DNA of 64,000 bases from Streptomyces coacervatus (GTDB lineage Bacteria; Actinomycetota; Actinomycetes; Streptomycetales; Streptomycetaceae). The notes beneath the pieces were generated by a model. That model did no database searches. It worked only from the letters and a program-made list of their open reading frames with translations, and was not told where the DNA came from. The number at the start of each line of letters is the position of its first letter. Positions within the stretch are counted from its first letter, which is position 1. A program made the position numbers and the translations under genes. Shown here piece by piece: positions 17,492 to 26,674 of the stretch. Location: contig NZ_JARHTP010000024.1 in assembly GCF_029223485.1 (NCBI RefSeq), positions 62,001 to 126,000 of the forward strand. The letters are read 5' to 3'.

Positions 17492-18490
17492 ATGACCAAG
17501 GCCACTCTGAGCGTGGTGGTACCTGTTTACAACGTAGTTGACTACCTGAGGGAATGCCTGGACTCCTTGCGGATGCAGTCGCTGGAAGGCATCGAGATCG
17601 TCCTCGTCGACGACGGCTCAACCGATGGCAGTCGTGAGCTGGCCCAAGAGTTGATTTCGGAGGACTCCCGGTTCCGGCTCATCGAGGCATCTCACGGAGG
17701 GCTCGGCAGGGCGCGGAACATAGGAGCGGCCGAGTGTCAGAAGACGAAGTATCTGGCCTTCGCGGACAGCGACGACTGGGTAGTACCAGGCGCCTACTTG
17801 AAGATGGTCTCCCTGCTCGAGTCAAGCGGTTCGGACTTCGTGACAGGAAATGTGCAGCGCCTCATCGGTACGGAACTGAGTCAGGCATGGCAGTACGAGC
17901 AGGTGACGGAGACCCGTACCGGGGTCCACATCACCAGGGACCTGTCGCTCCTCACAGACCGTGTGGCATGGAACAAGGTGTTCCGTCGATCCTTCTGGGA
18001 TGAGCACACCTTGTCCTTTCCGGAGAGCATGCTTTACGAGGACTCGCCGGTGATGATCCCCGCCCATTTTCTGGCGACTTCCGTGGACGTCTTGCACGAG
18101 CATGTGTACGTCTGGCGAGCCCGCAGCGGGTCGATCAGCCAGCGGCGGACCGAAATACCTGGTGTAGTCGATCGGATTGCTGGCTGCCGGAGCATCAGCG
18201 ACTTCCTGTCGTCCGCCCAGAGAGGTCGATGGGCAGAGTTCAAGGCCATCTACGACCGCTCCGTCCTGATGGATGACCTCGCCGATTTCCTGGAAATTCT
18301 CCCGGTAGCTGATGCAGCGTTCCACGCCACATTTATTGAGGAAATGAAGCAATTCATAGATAGCTTCCATCCTGAGACCCTTACCAGTCTTCCTGAGGAT
18401 CTCCGACTGAAGTGGAATCTGGTCCAACAAGGGCACCTGCAGGAATTGCTGAAAATCCTGCCAAAAACGTCCGTTGCAACCTTTCTCTAA
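17492..18490 (+). CDS. GT2 family glycosyltransferase
   Basis: Inverting GT-A glycosyltransferase. From the chosen ATG the protein opens with LSVVVPVYNVVDYLRECLDS, continues to IVLVDDGSTDGS (nucleotide site) and LAFADSDDWVVPG (metal-binding DxD), then GRARNIGA. 332 residues, typical for the polysaccharide/antibiotic branch. Its C-terminal 110 residues are helical and unassigned. It precedes the MATE exporter by 131 bp. Start 17492 places the family motif at residues 5-24; 17351 is a longer but unlikely start. Confidence 0.87.
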   Translation: MTKATLSVVVPVYNVVDYLRECLDSLRMQSLEGIEIVLVDDGSTDGSRELAQELISEDSRFRLIEASHGGLGRARNIGAAECQKTKYLAFADSDDWVVPGAYLKMVSLLESSGSDFVTGNVQRLIGTELSQAWQYEQVTETRTGVHITRDLSLLTDRVAWNKVFRRSFWDEHTLSFPESMLYEDSPVMIPAHFLATSVDVLHEHVYVWRARSGSISQRRTEIPGVVDRIAGCRSISDFLSSAQRGRWAEFKAIYDRSVLMDDLADFLEILPVADAAFHATFIEEMKQFIDSFHPETLTSLPEDLRLKWNLVQQGHLQELLKILPKTSVATFL

Positions 18491-18621
18491 TTCTGGAAAA
18501 TTTGCTTTCCTGTCAGCTCCGTGACGGACTCTGATCAGGTCTGCCCGTCTGAGCACCTTTCCCCTACCGCCATCGAGCCCGGCGCCGAAGCGATTAGTAC
18601 CGCCGACCAGAGGACACGGAC

Positions 18622-20076
18622 ATGACCAGGGAAGATGCCGGCACTTCACGGTCGGCGACTCCTTCCTACAGGCCCTTGATGCGTGACGTCGACGCCATGG
18701 CATCCGCTGGCAGTACCTTCCGTCTGGCATTCAACCGAGGATTCATCGCCCTGCTGTGCACTACGGCGATCCCTGTCATGCTGCAGTCACTGCTGTCTTC
18801 CTCCAGGACATTGATCGATTCATTCTTGGTCTCGCACCTGGGGACGGACGATGTGGCAGCCATCGGCTACGCCAGTCGGGTCATCTATGTCATCATGCTG
18901 GCGACCCTGGGAATGGCCGATGGGGGCGCTGTTATTGTCGCGCAGTTTTGGGGGAACGGCAGTCCAGAAAAGACGCGCCAGGCAACAGCACTCAACGTTT
19001 CCATTGCCGCCGGGATAGCCACATTCGCCTCTGCTACATGCTTCATCTGCGCAAAATGGGTAGCCGGGATGAGCACAGATGACGCTACTGTGGCATCACT
19101 GAGTGCCGAATACATCAGGATCGTAAGCTTGATGATCGTTCCCTTCGCAGTAATCTCTGCACTGGCTGCGAGCTTGCGGTGTTTCGGCGAAGCAAAGGTT
19201 GCAATGAGGTTCACTCTTTGTGGAGTGGCCCTTCATGTGACACTCGCCCTTTTCCTCATCTTCGGGATAAGCATAGCTCCTGATCTGGGACTGGCTGGCG
19301 CGGCTTGGGCGACCGTGATCAGCACCTATGCCGAGTGCCTCCTTTTTGTCATTCACATATACAGGAAAAACCACCCGGCAGCCTTCAGACTCAAGGACAT
19401 TCGAACTGGGCTGGAAAGTGGTCTACTCAAAAAGATAGTTGTCGTCGGCGGCCCTGTCTCCCTCAGTTCAGCAGCGTGGGCGACTGGACTACTTGCTTAT
19501 ATCATGATCGTCGGTCGGGCGAGCACTCAGAATCTGGCCGCCCTTTCTATGGTAAACACCATCGAGTCGGTCGCCATCGCCGTCATAAACGGGGTCTCTA
19601 CAGCATCGTCCGTCATCATTGGGAGCAGCATCGGAGAAGGCTCCCATCGGGATCACACCTGGCGCATCAGCAAGTCACTACTTCTCTGGAATGCCATGGT
19701 TGCGCTCTCCTGCAGCACTTTCATATTGCTGACGAGCTTCCAGATTACAGCAATCTACGGCAATATAGATGCCAACACGCTCAACCTTGCACGGCAGGCC
19801 ACCGCCGCATTGTCGGTGGTGTTCTTATTCCGAGCGATGAGCATGACGCTGCAGAATGGCTTGCTCAGAGCCGGAGGGGACACCCTCTATGTTCTCTACG
19901 CAGACTTGTCCTGCCAGTGGCTCATTGCCATTCCGTTGACTTTCTTTGCGGCAACCCGGTGGAATCTTCCCTTCCCCTTGATATTTATGGCCATCTACAG
20001 CGAGGAAATCACTAAGTCGCTTAGCAGCGGTTATCGTGTGTATCGTCGCCAGTGGATGCGAAGATTCGTCGACTGA
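18622..20076 (+). CDS. MATE family multidrug/toxin exporter
   Basis: A 484-residue integral membrane protein with 12 hydrophobic segments in two repeated halves, as in NorM-type Na+/H+ antiporters. It has the MATE features FLVSHLGTDDVAAIG in the first helix pair, VIVAQFWG, LRCFGEAK and, in the second half, LSMVNTIESVAIA. The first 35 residues are hydrophilic. Its base composition is a little lower in GC than its neighbours. With the MFS gene it gives the cluster two different exporters, one of which may provide self-protection. Confidence 0.88.
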   Translation: MTREDAGTSRSATPSYRPLMRDVDAMASAGSTFRLAFNRGFIALLCTTAIPVMLQSLLSSSRTLIDSFLVSHLGTDDVAAIGYASRVIYVIMLATLGMADGGAVIVAQFWGNGSPEKTRQATALNVSIAAGIATFASATCFICAKWVAGMSTDDATVASLSAEYIRIVSLMIVPFAVISALAASLRCFGEAKVAMRFTLCGVALHVTLALFLIFGISIAPDLGLAGAAWATVISTYAECLLFVIHIYRKNHPAAFRLKDIRTGLESGLLKKIVVVGGPVSLSSAAWATGLLAYIMIVGRASTQNLAALSMVNTIESVAIAVINGVSTASSVIIGSSIGEGSHRDHTWRISKSLLLWNAMVALSCSTFILLTSFQITAIYGNIDANTLNLARQATAALSVVFLFRAMSMTLQNGLLRAGGDTLYVLYADLSCQWLIAIPLTFFAATRWNLPFPLIFMAIYSEEITKSLSSGYRVYRRQWMRRFVD

Positions 20077-20288
20077 GACCGCGTTTGAGATCTTTGCAGA
20101 TGGCGCTGTGACTTTGCGCTCCACGATGAGCCCGACCGTTGGCGGAGCCGAGCGCATCAGTTGGCGGGCGAACACTGCCTGCAGTGCTTGTCTGCGGGTT
20201 CTTCAGAGGGCTCGGGAGATCCAGCCGGGGAGCTGGATCTCCCGAAGTGCAAGGTGGCCTCCGCCTGCCTCAAGTACGGTGACTCGGC

Positions 20289-21185
20289 ATGATCGAATCC
20301 GAGATTGAGATCAGCGAGGATCTGGTCCGCGACCTGCTTCGGGAACAGCATCCGGACTTGGCCGAGCTGCCGATCCGCGAAGTGGCGGGCGGCTGGGGCA
20401 ACCAAATGTGGCGCCTCGGTAACGAGTTGGCCATCCGGATGCAGCGGATGGACACGAGCCCCGATCTGCAGCTCAAGGAGCGCCGGTGGCTGCCGACTCT
20501 GGCCGCGCGCCTGCCGCTGCCGATTCCTGTCCCCCTTCGGGACGGTGCGCCGTCCGAGCGCTTCCCCAAGATCTGGACCGTCATGACGTGGGTCGAGGGC
20601 ACGCCGCTGGACCAGGGCTCGATCACTCGCGGCGTCCACGCGGCTGAGGCACTGGCGGGCTTCCTCAGGGCGCTGCATGTGGAGGCGCCCGCCGACGCAC
20701 CGACCGCTTCGGACTTCGGCGCTCACCCCAAGGACTGCACGGACGGCTTCGAGCACTTCTTCCAGGCCGTTGCCCCTGCCGACCTCGCCGACGAGATCCG
20801 TGAAGTCTGGGGCGAAGCGGTGGCGGCCCCGGGGTGGGAGAGCCCACCGGTGTGGGTGCACGGCGACCTGCATCCCGCGAACGTCGTCGTCGCGGACGGG
20901 ACATTGGCGGGTGTCGTCGACTTCGGGGCACTCGTCGCCGGCGACCCGGCGTGGGACCTCGCGGCCGCCTGGCTGCTGCTCCCCGCGGGCGGCGCCTCAC
21001 GGTTTTTCAACAGCTACGCACAGTCGGACGAGGCAGCGGTGCGACGGGCACGCGGACTGGCCGCGATGAGGAGCCTGTTCCTCATGGCGATGGGCCAAGC
21101 CGGGGATCGCGGCCTGCCCGGCGGCAAGGCGAACTGGGGGCCCGCAGGCCGGTCCGCACTTGATCGTGTCCTGAAGGGCCTTTGA
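20289..21185 (+). CDS. Aminoglycoside phosphotransferase (APH) family kinase
   Basis: Protein-kinase-like small-molecule kinase. The 298 residues show AGGWGNQMWRLGNELAIRM (nucleotide site with lysine replaced by arginine), the Brenner motif VHGDLHPANVVV with its catalytic aspartate, and VVDFGALVAGDPAWDLA containing the metal-binding aspartate. It stands 212 bp after the MATE gene at the edge of the cluster and could phosphorylate the product for self-resistance. Many chromosomal copies have no known role, so this is only a possibility. Confidence 0.87.
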   Translation: MIESEIEISEDLVRDLLREQHPDLAELPIREVAGGWGNQMWRLGNELAIRMQRMDTSPDLQLKERRWLPTLAARLPLPIPVPLRDGAPSERFPKIWTVMTWVEGTPLDQGSITRGVHAAEALAGFLRALHVEAPADAPTASDFGAHPKDCTDGFEHFFQAVAPADLADEIREVWGEAVAAPGWESPPVWVHGDLHPANVVVADGTLAGVVDFGALVAGDPAWDLAAAWLLLPAGGASRFFNSYAQSDEAAVRRARGLAAMRSLFLMAMGQAGDRGLPGGKANWGPAGRSALDRVLKGL

Positions 21186-21443
21186 CGTCGGCATGGATCG
21201 ACTGGGCCTCCCCGGCGGCCATGCACTCGCCGACTGGAATCGATGCAGTCCCGGCCATGGGAACCGCCCAGCCCGAGCCCCCCTCGATCCCGGTCCGCCA
21301 ACTGGCTCAGTCGGGGGGACCTGCTCGCGCTGGAGACCATGCTCCTTGGTGATGAGGAGGAGCAAGAGGTCCGCCAGCAGCGGACAGTCCGGCCATACAG
21401 CAGAGCTCCGCGTGAGCGGTCGGGGGCCTGAGCGGACAGCCGG

Positions 21444-21694
21444 TCCTTTGCGGGTGAGTCGCCGAAGCATGATGCCGATCATCACCCAGCGGATCACGGT
21501 CTCCGAGCGAGCGGGGCTGGTTTCGTAGTCCCGCGCCAGACGCCGGTGGACGGTCAGCCACGACAGCGTCCGCTCCGCGCCCACCGCTTCGGTTGGACCT
21601 GAAAGCCACACTGATCCGGTTCCTTGCGCACGATCTCCAGTTCGCGCCCGAGGATCTGGGCGGCCCAGTCGACCTGGCGGGGGACGATGGTCAT
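21444..21694 (-). pseudogene. Remnant of an IS5-type transposase (C-terminal part, frameshifted)
   Basis: On the minus strand one frame reads VDWAAQILGRELEIVRKEP and then QVQPKRW. The characteristic transposase end ERTLSWLTVHRRLARDYETS and IMLRRLTRKG follows in another frame. The N-terminal catalytic half is absent and no terminal repeats were found, so this is a decayed fragment marking a past insertion at the boundary between the biosynthetic cluster and the accessory region. The 258 bp between the APH gene and this relic contain no gene that I can support. Confidence 0.7.
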
Positions 21695-21804
21695 TGAAGG
21701 GACCTCCTCGTCTCGTCGGCGAAGGTAGCTTCCCTCCTCGGTCCCCACACGGCATGTCCGGTAATAAAATCTCGAAACCTGGCCACGCCTTCGCAGTTGT
21801 TCGC

Positions 21805-22845
21805 CTACCTCGCGACGGCCAGGCGCGCGGCCTGAGGATCGAGCCACCGGCAGGTCCAGTGCAGGTCCCCCGAGTCCGGGCAGAGCTGCCATGACCTGAC
21901 CAGTCCGGTCCGGGCCAGCCGGTCGAGCATGTCGGGCAGTTGTGTGGGGTGCGTTCCGCAGGCGCGCGCCATCTGGTCGAGTTCGGTCAGGCCGCGGCCG
22001 GTCTCGGGATCGGTGTGTGCTGCGAGGTAGACGACGGCCAGTTGCAGCAGCGGCCCGATGGTCCCTGCCCCGGACGGGGAGCTGGCGCGCAGCGCCCAGT
22101 CTGCGGCTTGCACGCGGTCGGGGCGGGCGGGGGCCTGGCCGAGCACCGTGATGTCGAGCAGTTCGGCGACGGCCTCGCCAGCGGTGCATCCGGGGGCGGT
22201 GCGCAGCCATCGCGCGCGTTCCAGCTCGTGCCACGGGCCTGGGCTGTTGAGACGAAGACTGCGCAGGACGCCCTGGGGCAGCCGGACGTGCATGGTGGCG
22301 TTCATCCGCAGGGCGCATTGCAGAGCGAGCAGGCGTGCGGCGGGCGAGGCACCTGTCGGAAGTGCGGCGGCCAGGTAGCTGAGCATTTCGCGTACGCGGG
22401 TCTGCGCTCCCGGGCCTTGGGGGTGGCGCTTTCGCCGCCGAGCGGTGGGCGGTTGCGGCGGTGTGCGGGCAGGGGCGGTGTCGGGTACGACGGCGGCCTG
22501 GGCGGTCGCGGCGGCGCAGGTGCCGCAGGCGTCGGTGAGTCGCCATACTCGTCCGCCGCGTTCGCAGGCGAGGAGAAGGCGGATGGGGCCGTCGCAGCCG
22601 CGGTGGCGGGGATGCCAGCGGCAGCCGCGTTCATGGCACTGGCAGATCCTCAGGTGGGGCGGGACGAGGTCGCTACGTGCATGGCGTGCGAGGTGGGTGA
22701 GGGCGGCCGAGCGGGCAGAGGCTGCGGTGACCTGTCCGCCGGCGTGCGGGCACTGCCGACAGACGAGGACGAGCCCGCCGGGGTGCGAGCGCAGTTCCAC
22801 GGTCCAGGCGCGTGGCGTCGCCGGGCATGTTGTGCGCTGCCTCAT
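21805..22845 (-). CDS. Conserved Streptomyces protein of unknown function, divergent from XRE regulator
   Basis: 346 residues from ATG 22845, which has AGGAGG about 11 nt upstream. The N-terminal half is Cys/His-rich (CRQCPHAGG, CQCHERGCRWHPRH, CGTC), suggesting zinc-binding knuckles. The C-terminal half looks like a helical, possibly winged-helix region (LTELDQMARACGTHPTQLPD) and ends in a tryptophan-rich stretch. I do not recognise a named family. It is divergent from a small XRE-type regulator across three palindromic sites, so the pair is probably coregulated. It may be a DNA-binding replication or regulatory protein. Confidence 0.6.
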   Translation of the reverse strand: MRQRTTCPATPRAWTVELRSHPGGLVLVCRQCPHAGGQVTAASARSAALTHLARHARSDLVPPHLRICQCHERGCRWHPRHRGCDGPIRLLLACERGGRVWRLTDACGTCAAATAQAAVVPDTAPARTPPQPPTARRRKRHPQGPGAQTRVREMLSYLAAALPTGASPAARLLALQCALRMNATMHVRLPQGVLRSLRLNSPGPWHELERARWLRTAPGCTAGEAVAELLDITVLGQAPARPDRVQAADWALRASSPSGAGTIGPLLQLAVVYLAAHTDPETGRGLTELDQMARACGTHPTQLPDMLDRLARTGLVRSWQLCPDSGDLHWTCRWLDPQAARLAVAR

Positions 22846-22911
22846 GGGCGCGTTTTCCTCCTCGTGCTTGCGCGCCGGTCCCATCAGGAGCTGTGGGCGG
22901 CCACTCACCAT

Positions 22912-22995
22912 AGGGCAGACCTCTGCCCTCCCACTGCCGTCGCGACCTGCAGAAATAGGGCAGAGGTCTGCACTGACAGGGCAGGGGTCTGCCCC
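22912..22995. promoter_or_regulatory. Three-copy palindromic operator
   Basis: Three copies of an 18-bp dyad with consensus AGGGCAGANNTCTGCCCT: 22912-22929 (perfect), 22957-22974 and 22978-22995 (each slightly imperfect). The last two start 21 bp apart, two helical turns, and the first is 45 bp upstream of the second. They fill the divergent spacer just before the GTG of the XRE gene, which fits autoregulation by that protein. Confidence 0.75.
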
Positions 22996-23008
22996 GTCGG
23001 ATGGACGG

Positions 23009-23272
23009 GTGACGATCTTGCCGCCCGATCCGGACCTCCACGCGCTGCGCTTGGAACTCGCGCGCCTGCGGGCCGCGCGCGGATGGACCTATGACGAGCT
23101 CGCCGCCCGCAGCGGCCTGGCCAGGCGCACCCTCATCGAAATCGAGCAGGGGCGCACCATCGGCACCCTGAAGACCTGGCACGCTCTCGCCCACGCCCTG
23201 GACACCCCGCTCGACGAGCTCTTCAGCACGCTGTGCCGCGGGCACGACCTGCCCGGGCCCAGCGAAGGCTGA
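23009..23272 (+). CDS. Small XRE-family transcriptional regulator
   Basis: 87 residues from GTG 23009. The helix-turn-helix is RGWTYDELAARSGLARRTLIEIEQ with GRTIGTLKTWHALAHALD following, the classical Cro/CI fold. The frame is open far upstream, but that part overlaps the divergent gene and the operators and is not coding. It sits 13 bp after the last of three palindromic sites, which it likely binds. It precedes the DUF6083 gene on the same strand. Confidence 0.82.
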   Translation: MTILPPDPDLHALRLELARLRAARGWTYDELAARSGLARRTLIEIEQGRTIGTLKTWHALAHALDTPLDELFSTLCRGHDLPGPSEG

Positions 23273-23432
23273 CCCCCGGTCCGAGCGGCCGCCGCGGATC
23301 ACTCGAACCAGCGAGACGACCTCGAACGCACAACCTGTCTTTCGCACTCCCGTTGCACTGCGTGCGGCCGGGTAGGTGACCCGGCGGCAGCGCTGCCGTG
23401 GATGCGGCGTGTTGGCTGGCAGGTTCGCGGGC

Positions 23433-24320
23433 ATGCGCTCCACACCTCCCGCCTCCCGCCACTGGGACGGCAGCCCGGCCCTCGCCCACCGCGTACGCCG
23501 CTCACTGCAGGTCTGCCCTGACGGCATCAGCCGGCTGCTGCGCTGCGGCCAATGCGGCCGGTGCCGCGACTGCGGCAACCGGATCGAGTGGTACCACCGC
23601 AGCACTGAGCGGGCCGTCCGTCTGCATCCCCAGGAACTGCCGGCCACCCGGGTGCCCACCGTGTGCCGCTGGCACGTCAGCTCCGGCGTGGCCCACCCGG
23701 CCGGGGACGGCAGCAGCTGGTGCCGTCTGCCGCACGCCGTCGTCTGCCCCGCCCGGGACACTCCCCCCACTCCCCCTGAACTCGCCGAACTGCGCCGGTC
23801 GCTGGCCGTGAACACCCGCCGTCTGATCGACGCCGGCGTCTTCACCCCTCCCCCGGCTTCGACGGACAGCCCTGCGTCCCCGTCGGCCGTCTGCCGGCCA
23901 GCACGGCCCATCGTGCAGCTGCTGTATCTCCGCTACCTCGCCTCTTGGCCGGTGGAGGAGATCCAGTGCATCGCGCAGACCCGGCGCCGCGATCGCTGCA
24001 CCAGCCCGCTGCTCACCCCCGGCGCTCCGGCCGGCACCTGGGCGCTGGTCCCGGCCACCGCATCAAGCGGCCAACTGGCCCTGCCTCCCTCGGTCATGGC
24101 CGTCTACGACCTCAACCGCGTCCCCTACGCCGAGCAGCTGCGCTGGCGCGCGCAGCGCTGCCCGCAGCACGCCGCCGCACCTACGGCCGCCGACCTGGCG
24201 GTGGCCGACTGGGAGCGCTTCGACCCGCTGCGCCACCACGAGCACATCCATACCCGCCTGCCCACCACTACCCGACGCCCTGGGCCCGCGGGCTGCACAC
24301 GGCAGGCGGCCCGGCCGTGA
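23433..24320 (+). CDS. DUF6083 domain protein
   Basis: 295 residues from ATG 23433; a GTG at 23376 would add 19. The DUF6083 region is residues about 35-90: CGQCGRCRDCGNRIEWYH with four cysteines in CxxC-like pairs, then VPTVCRWHVSSGVAH. A second Cys/His set (CIAQTRRRDRC, CPQHAA) further on suggests another zinc site. Function unknown. The next gene starts by a GTGA overlap with its stop, so the two are coupled. Confidence 0.75.
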   Translation: MRSTPPASRHWDGSPALAHRVRRSLQVCPDGISRLLRCGQCGRCRDCGNRIEWYHRSTERAVRLHPQELPATRVPTVCRWHVSSGVAHPAGDGSSWCRLPHAVVCPARDTPPTPPELAELRRSLAVNTRRLIDAGVFTPPPASTDSPASPSAVCRPARPIVQLLYLRYLASWPVEEIQCIAQTRRRDRCTSPLLTPGAPAGTWALVPATASSGQLALPPSVMAVYDLNRVPYAEQLRWRAQRCPQHAAAPTAADLAVADWERFDPLRHHEHIHTRLPTTTRRPGPAGCTRQAARP

Positions 24321-24802
24321 CGCACCACGCCGTCGAGGTCATGTTGACCAGGCCCGCCGCCCCCGGTGAACTCCGCCGGGCGCGCTGCGGTGTGCCCCTG
24401 GCCGCGAGCGCGGACCGCACCCGGCTCATGGCGGTCTGCAGCGCCGGCAGTCCCGGTGGCGCCCTGCACGCGCTGCGGCACCGACTGGGCGCACGCCTGC
24501 CGATCGACGTCCTGACCACGCACTACCCCGACCGGCACGGCCAGGTCCTGCTCAACGTCGCCCTGGACCACGCCGCCGACCAGGCCCTGCGCCAGGCCGC
24601 GGCCATCCTGGGACAGAGCCCCCAGGAGCTGCTGCGGCGGCGGGTGATGGCGGCCCTGGACCGGGACGAGCAGGAACGCACCCGGCGCCTGGAGGCCCGG
24701 CTCGAGAGTCTGCTCGCCGACCACCCACCCGCAGAAGTCCTGGTCTGCGTGGCCGGCCTCCTGCACAGCCGCCGGCACCATCCCGCCCGCACAGCGCCGT
24801 AA
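24317..24802 (+). CDS. Hypothetical protein coupled to DUF6083 gene
   Basis: 161 residues starting at GTG 24317, overlapping the previous stop by 4 nt. The C-terminal half is predicted helical and charged (AAAILGQSPQELLRRRVMAA, EQERTRRLEARLESLLADH), with a short coiled-coil look. No family recognised. Its GC-rich codon use matches its neighbours and supports a real gene. It precedes the helicase by 72 bp, so all four plus-strand genes from 23009 may form one transcript. Confidence 0.6.
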   Translation: MTHHAVEVMLTRPAAPGELRRARCGVPLAASADRTRLMAVCSAGSPGGALHALRHRLGARLPIDVLTTHYPDRHGQVLLNVALDHAADQALRQAAAILGQSPQELLRRRVMAALDRDEQERTRRLEARLESLLADHPPAEVLVCVAGLLHSRRHHPARTAP

Positions 24803-24874
24803 CCCCGTCCGCCGTGCCGCTTGCGATGTGGCGGCAGGCACGCCCATTGATCCTCTTCACCTTTCGCGGAGCCC

Positions 24875-26347
24875 TTGTTGCACACCCCCACCGACGAACA
24901 GGCCCACGCCGTGGACGCCTTCCGCGCCGGCCACCATCTCGTCCTGCAGGCCGGCGCCGGGACGGGAAAAACCGAAACGCTCACCCTGCTCGCCGCCAGC
25001 ACCCGACGCCGCGGCCGCTACCTCGCCTTCAACAAGGACATCGCGCGCGATGCCGCCACCCGTTTCCCTCGCACCGTGGTGTGCAAGACCGCCCATGCCA
25101 TGGCCTACGCCGCCGTCGGCCACCGCTACACAAGCCGGCTCAACAGCCCCCGCCAGCCCGCCTGGAAGACCGGCCAGGCGCTGGGCATCACCCGCCCGCT
25201 GTGCATCGGCGATCACGAGATCAGCCCCCGGATGCTCTCCCACACCGTGCTGCGCACCGTGACCCGCTACTGCTACTCCGCCGACCGCGCCCTGGCCCGC
25301 CACCACGTACCGCACCTGCGCGGCCTGAACACGCCCGGCGAACACGTCCAACTCGCCCACGAAGTCCTGCCGTTCGCCCTCAAAGCCTGGGCCGACCTCC
25401 ACAACCCCGAACACGGTGTGGTCCGCTTCGAGCACGACCACTACCTGAAGATGTGGGCCCTGACCGAGCCGAGGATCGAAGCCGACTTCCTCTTCCTCGA
25501 CGAGGCCCAGGACACCAACCCGGTCCTGGAAGAGGTGTTCGCCGCCCAGCGCCACCATGCCCAGCTCGTCATGGTCGGCGACTCCGCCCAGGCCATCTAC
25601 GGCTGGCGCGGCGCCCGGGACGTGATGACCGGCTTCGACGCCACTCCCCTCACCCTGACCCGCTCCTTCCGCTTCGGTCCCCTGATCGCCGAAGAAGCCA
25701 ACCGATGGCTCACGCTCGCCGACGCCCCCATCCGCCTGACCGGCACCGACACTATCCCCACCGAAGTCGGCGGCCTCGCCTGTCCCGACGCGGTGCTGTG
25801 CCGCACCAACATCGGCGCCATGGCCGAAGTGATGCGCCTGCTCGCCGACGGACACCGCGTCGCCCTCACCCGCGGCGGGCAGCAGCTCGCTGCGCTGGCC
25901 CTCGCGGCCCGCGACCTCAAGGACGGCCGCCGCACCTCCCACCCCGAACTCGTCCTCTTCCCCTCCTGGGGCGAACTGCAGGACTACGCCACCCACGACC
26001 CCGCCGGACGCGACCTCCAGCCCTTCGTCGACCTCGTCGACACCCACGGCCCCGACTCCATCCTCGCCGCCGTCGACCAACTCACCGACGAGACCCACGC
26101 CGATGTCACCGTCTCCACCGCCCACACCGCCAAGGGCCGCGAATGGCCCACCGTCCAGATCGGCAACGACTTCCCACCGCCCAAGGACACCGACCAGCAC
26201 GACGCTCAAGGACGGCCCATCCCAGAACCCGTCAGTGACACCGACGCCCGCCTCGCCTACGTCGCCGTCACCCGCGCCCGCCAGCACCTCGACCTCGGTG
26301 GCCTGTCCTGGGTCCACACCCACCCCACCGCGCCAGGTGTGGCCTAG
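24875..26347 (+). CDS. UvrD/Rep-like superfamily 1 DNA helicase
   Basis: ATP-dependent 3'-5' helicase, 490 residues, shorter than UvrD. In order: Q-motif TDEQAHAVDAF, Walker A QAGAGTGKTETL, CKTAHAMAYAAVG, Walker B FLFLDEAQDTNPV, motif III VMVGDSAQAIYGWRGA, motif V TVSTAHTAKGREW and motif VI YVAVTRARQHL. Start is TTG 24875, with CGGAG 4-5 nt upstream. The accessory domains are reduced, as in plasmid- and phage-encoded helicases. It is probably involved in replication or recombination of the accessory element. Confidence 0.88.
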   Translation: MLHTPTDEQAHAVDAFRAGHHLVLQAGAGTGKTETLTLLAASTRRRGRYLAFNKDIARDAATRFPRTVVCKTAHAMAYAAVGHRYTSRLNSPRQPAWKTGQALGITRPLCIGDHEISPRMLSHTVLRTVTRYCYSADRALARHHVPHLRGLNTPGEHVQLAHEVLPFALKAWADLHNPEHGVVRFEHDHYLKMWALTEPRIEADFLFLDEAQDTNPVLEEVFAAQRHHAQLVMVGDSAQAIYGWRGARDVMTGFDATPLTLTRSFRFGPLIAEEANRWLTLADAPIRLTGTDTIPTEVGGLACPDAVLCRTNIGAMAEVMRLLADGHRVALTRGGQQLAALALAARDLKDGRRTSHPELVLFPSWGELQDYATHDPAGRDLQPFVDLVDTHGPDSILAAVDQLTDETHADVTVSTAHTAKGREWPTVQIGNDFPPPKDTDQHDAQGRPIPEPVSDTDARLAYVAVTRARQHLDLGGLSWVHTHPTAPGVA

Positions 26348-26349
26348 TG

Positions 26350-26380
26350 AAGCCGAGACAGAGTTTTTCTCGGCTTTTTG
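26350..26380 (+). terminator. Intrinsic terminator after the helicase gene
   Basis: AAGCCGAGA at 26350-26358 pairs with TCTCGGCTT at 26368-26376, with a 9-nt loop, and the stem is followed by TTTTT. It starts 2 bp after the helicase stop and is one of the few clear rho-independent terminators in the window. Confidence 0.8.
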
Positions 26381-26674
26381 GTGCAGGTCGAGAACCGGTT
26401 GATCAGTCAGTGGTGAACTGGCTCGCACGCCCGCTTCGCGTCACCAGCCCACGTTCTGCCCCGCACCGTGCACAAGCAGGTCCTGCCTGCAGCAATCTCA
26501 GTCAAGCGGCGGAGAACACCGCGGGTGCCTTCCGTGCTATCACTACGACACAACTGTGCGGCAGTAACTGCCACTGCTCACACTGCGCCAGGTGGAAAAG
26601 CCCACGCGTCAGATTTCGCCTACGCCACCCACTCGCTGATCGCGGGCCGTGGCGCCAGGAAGGGTTGAGACATC

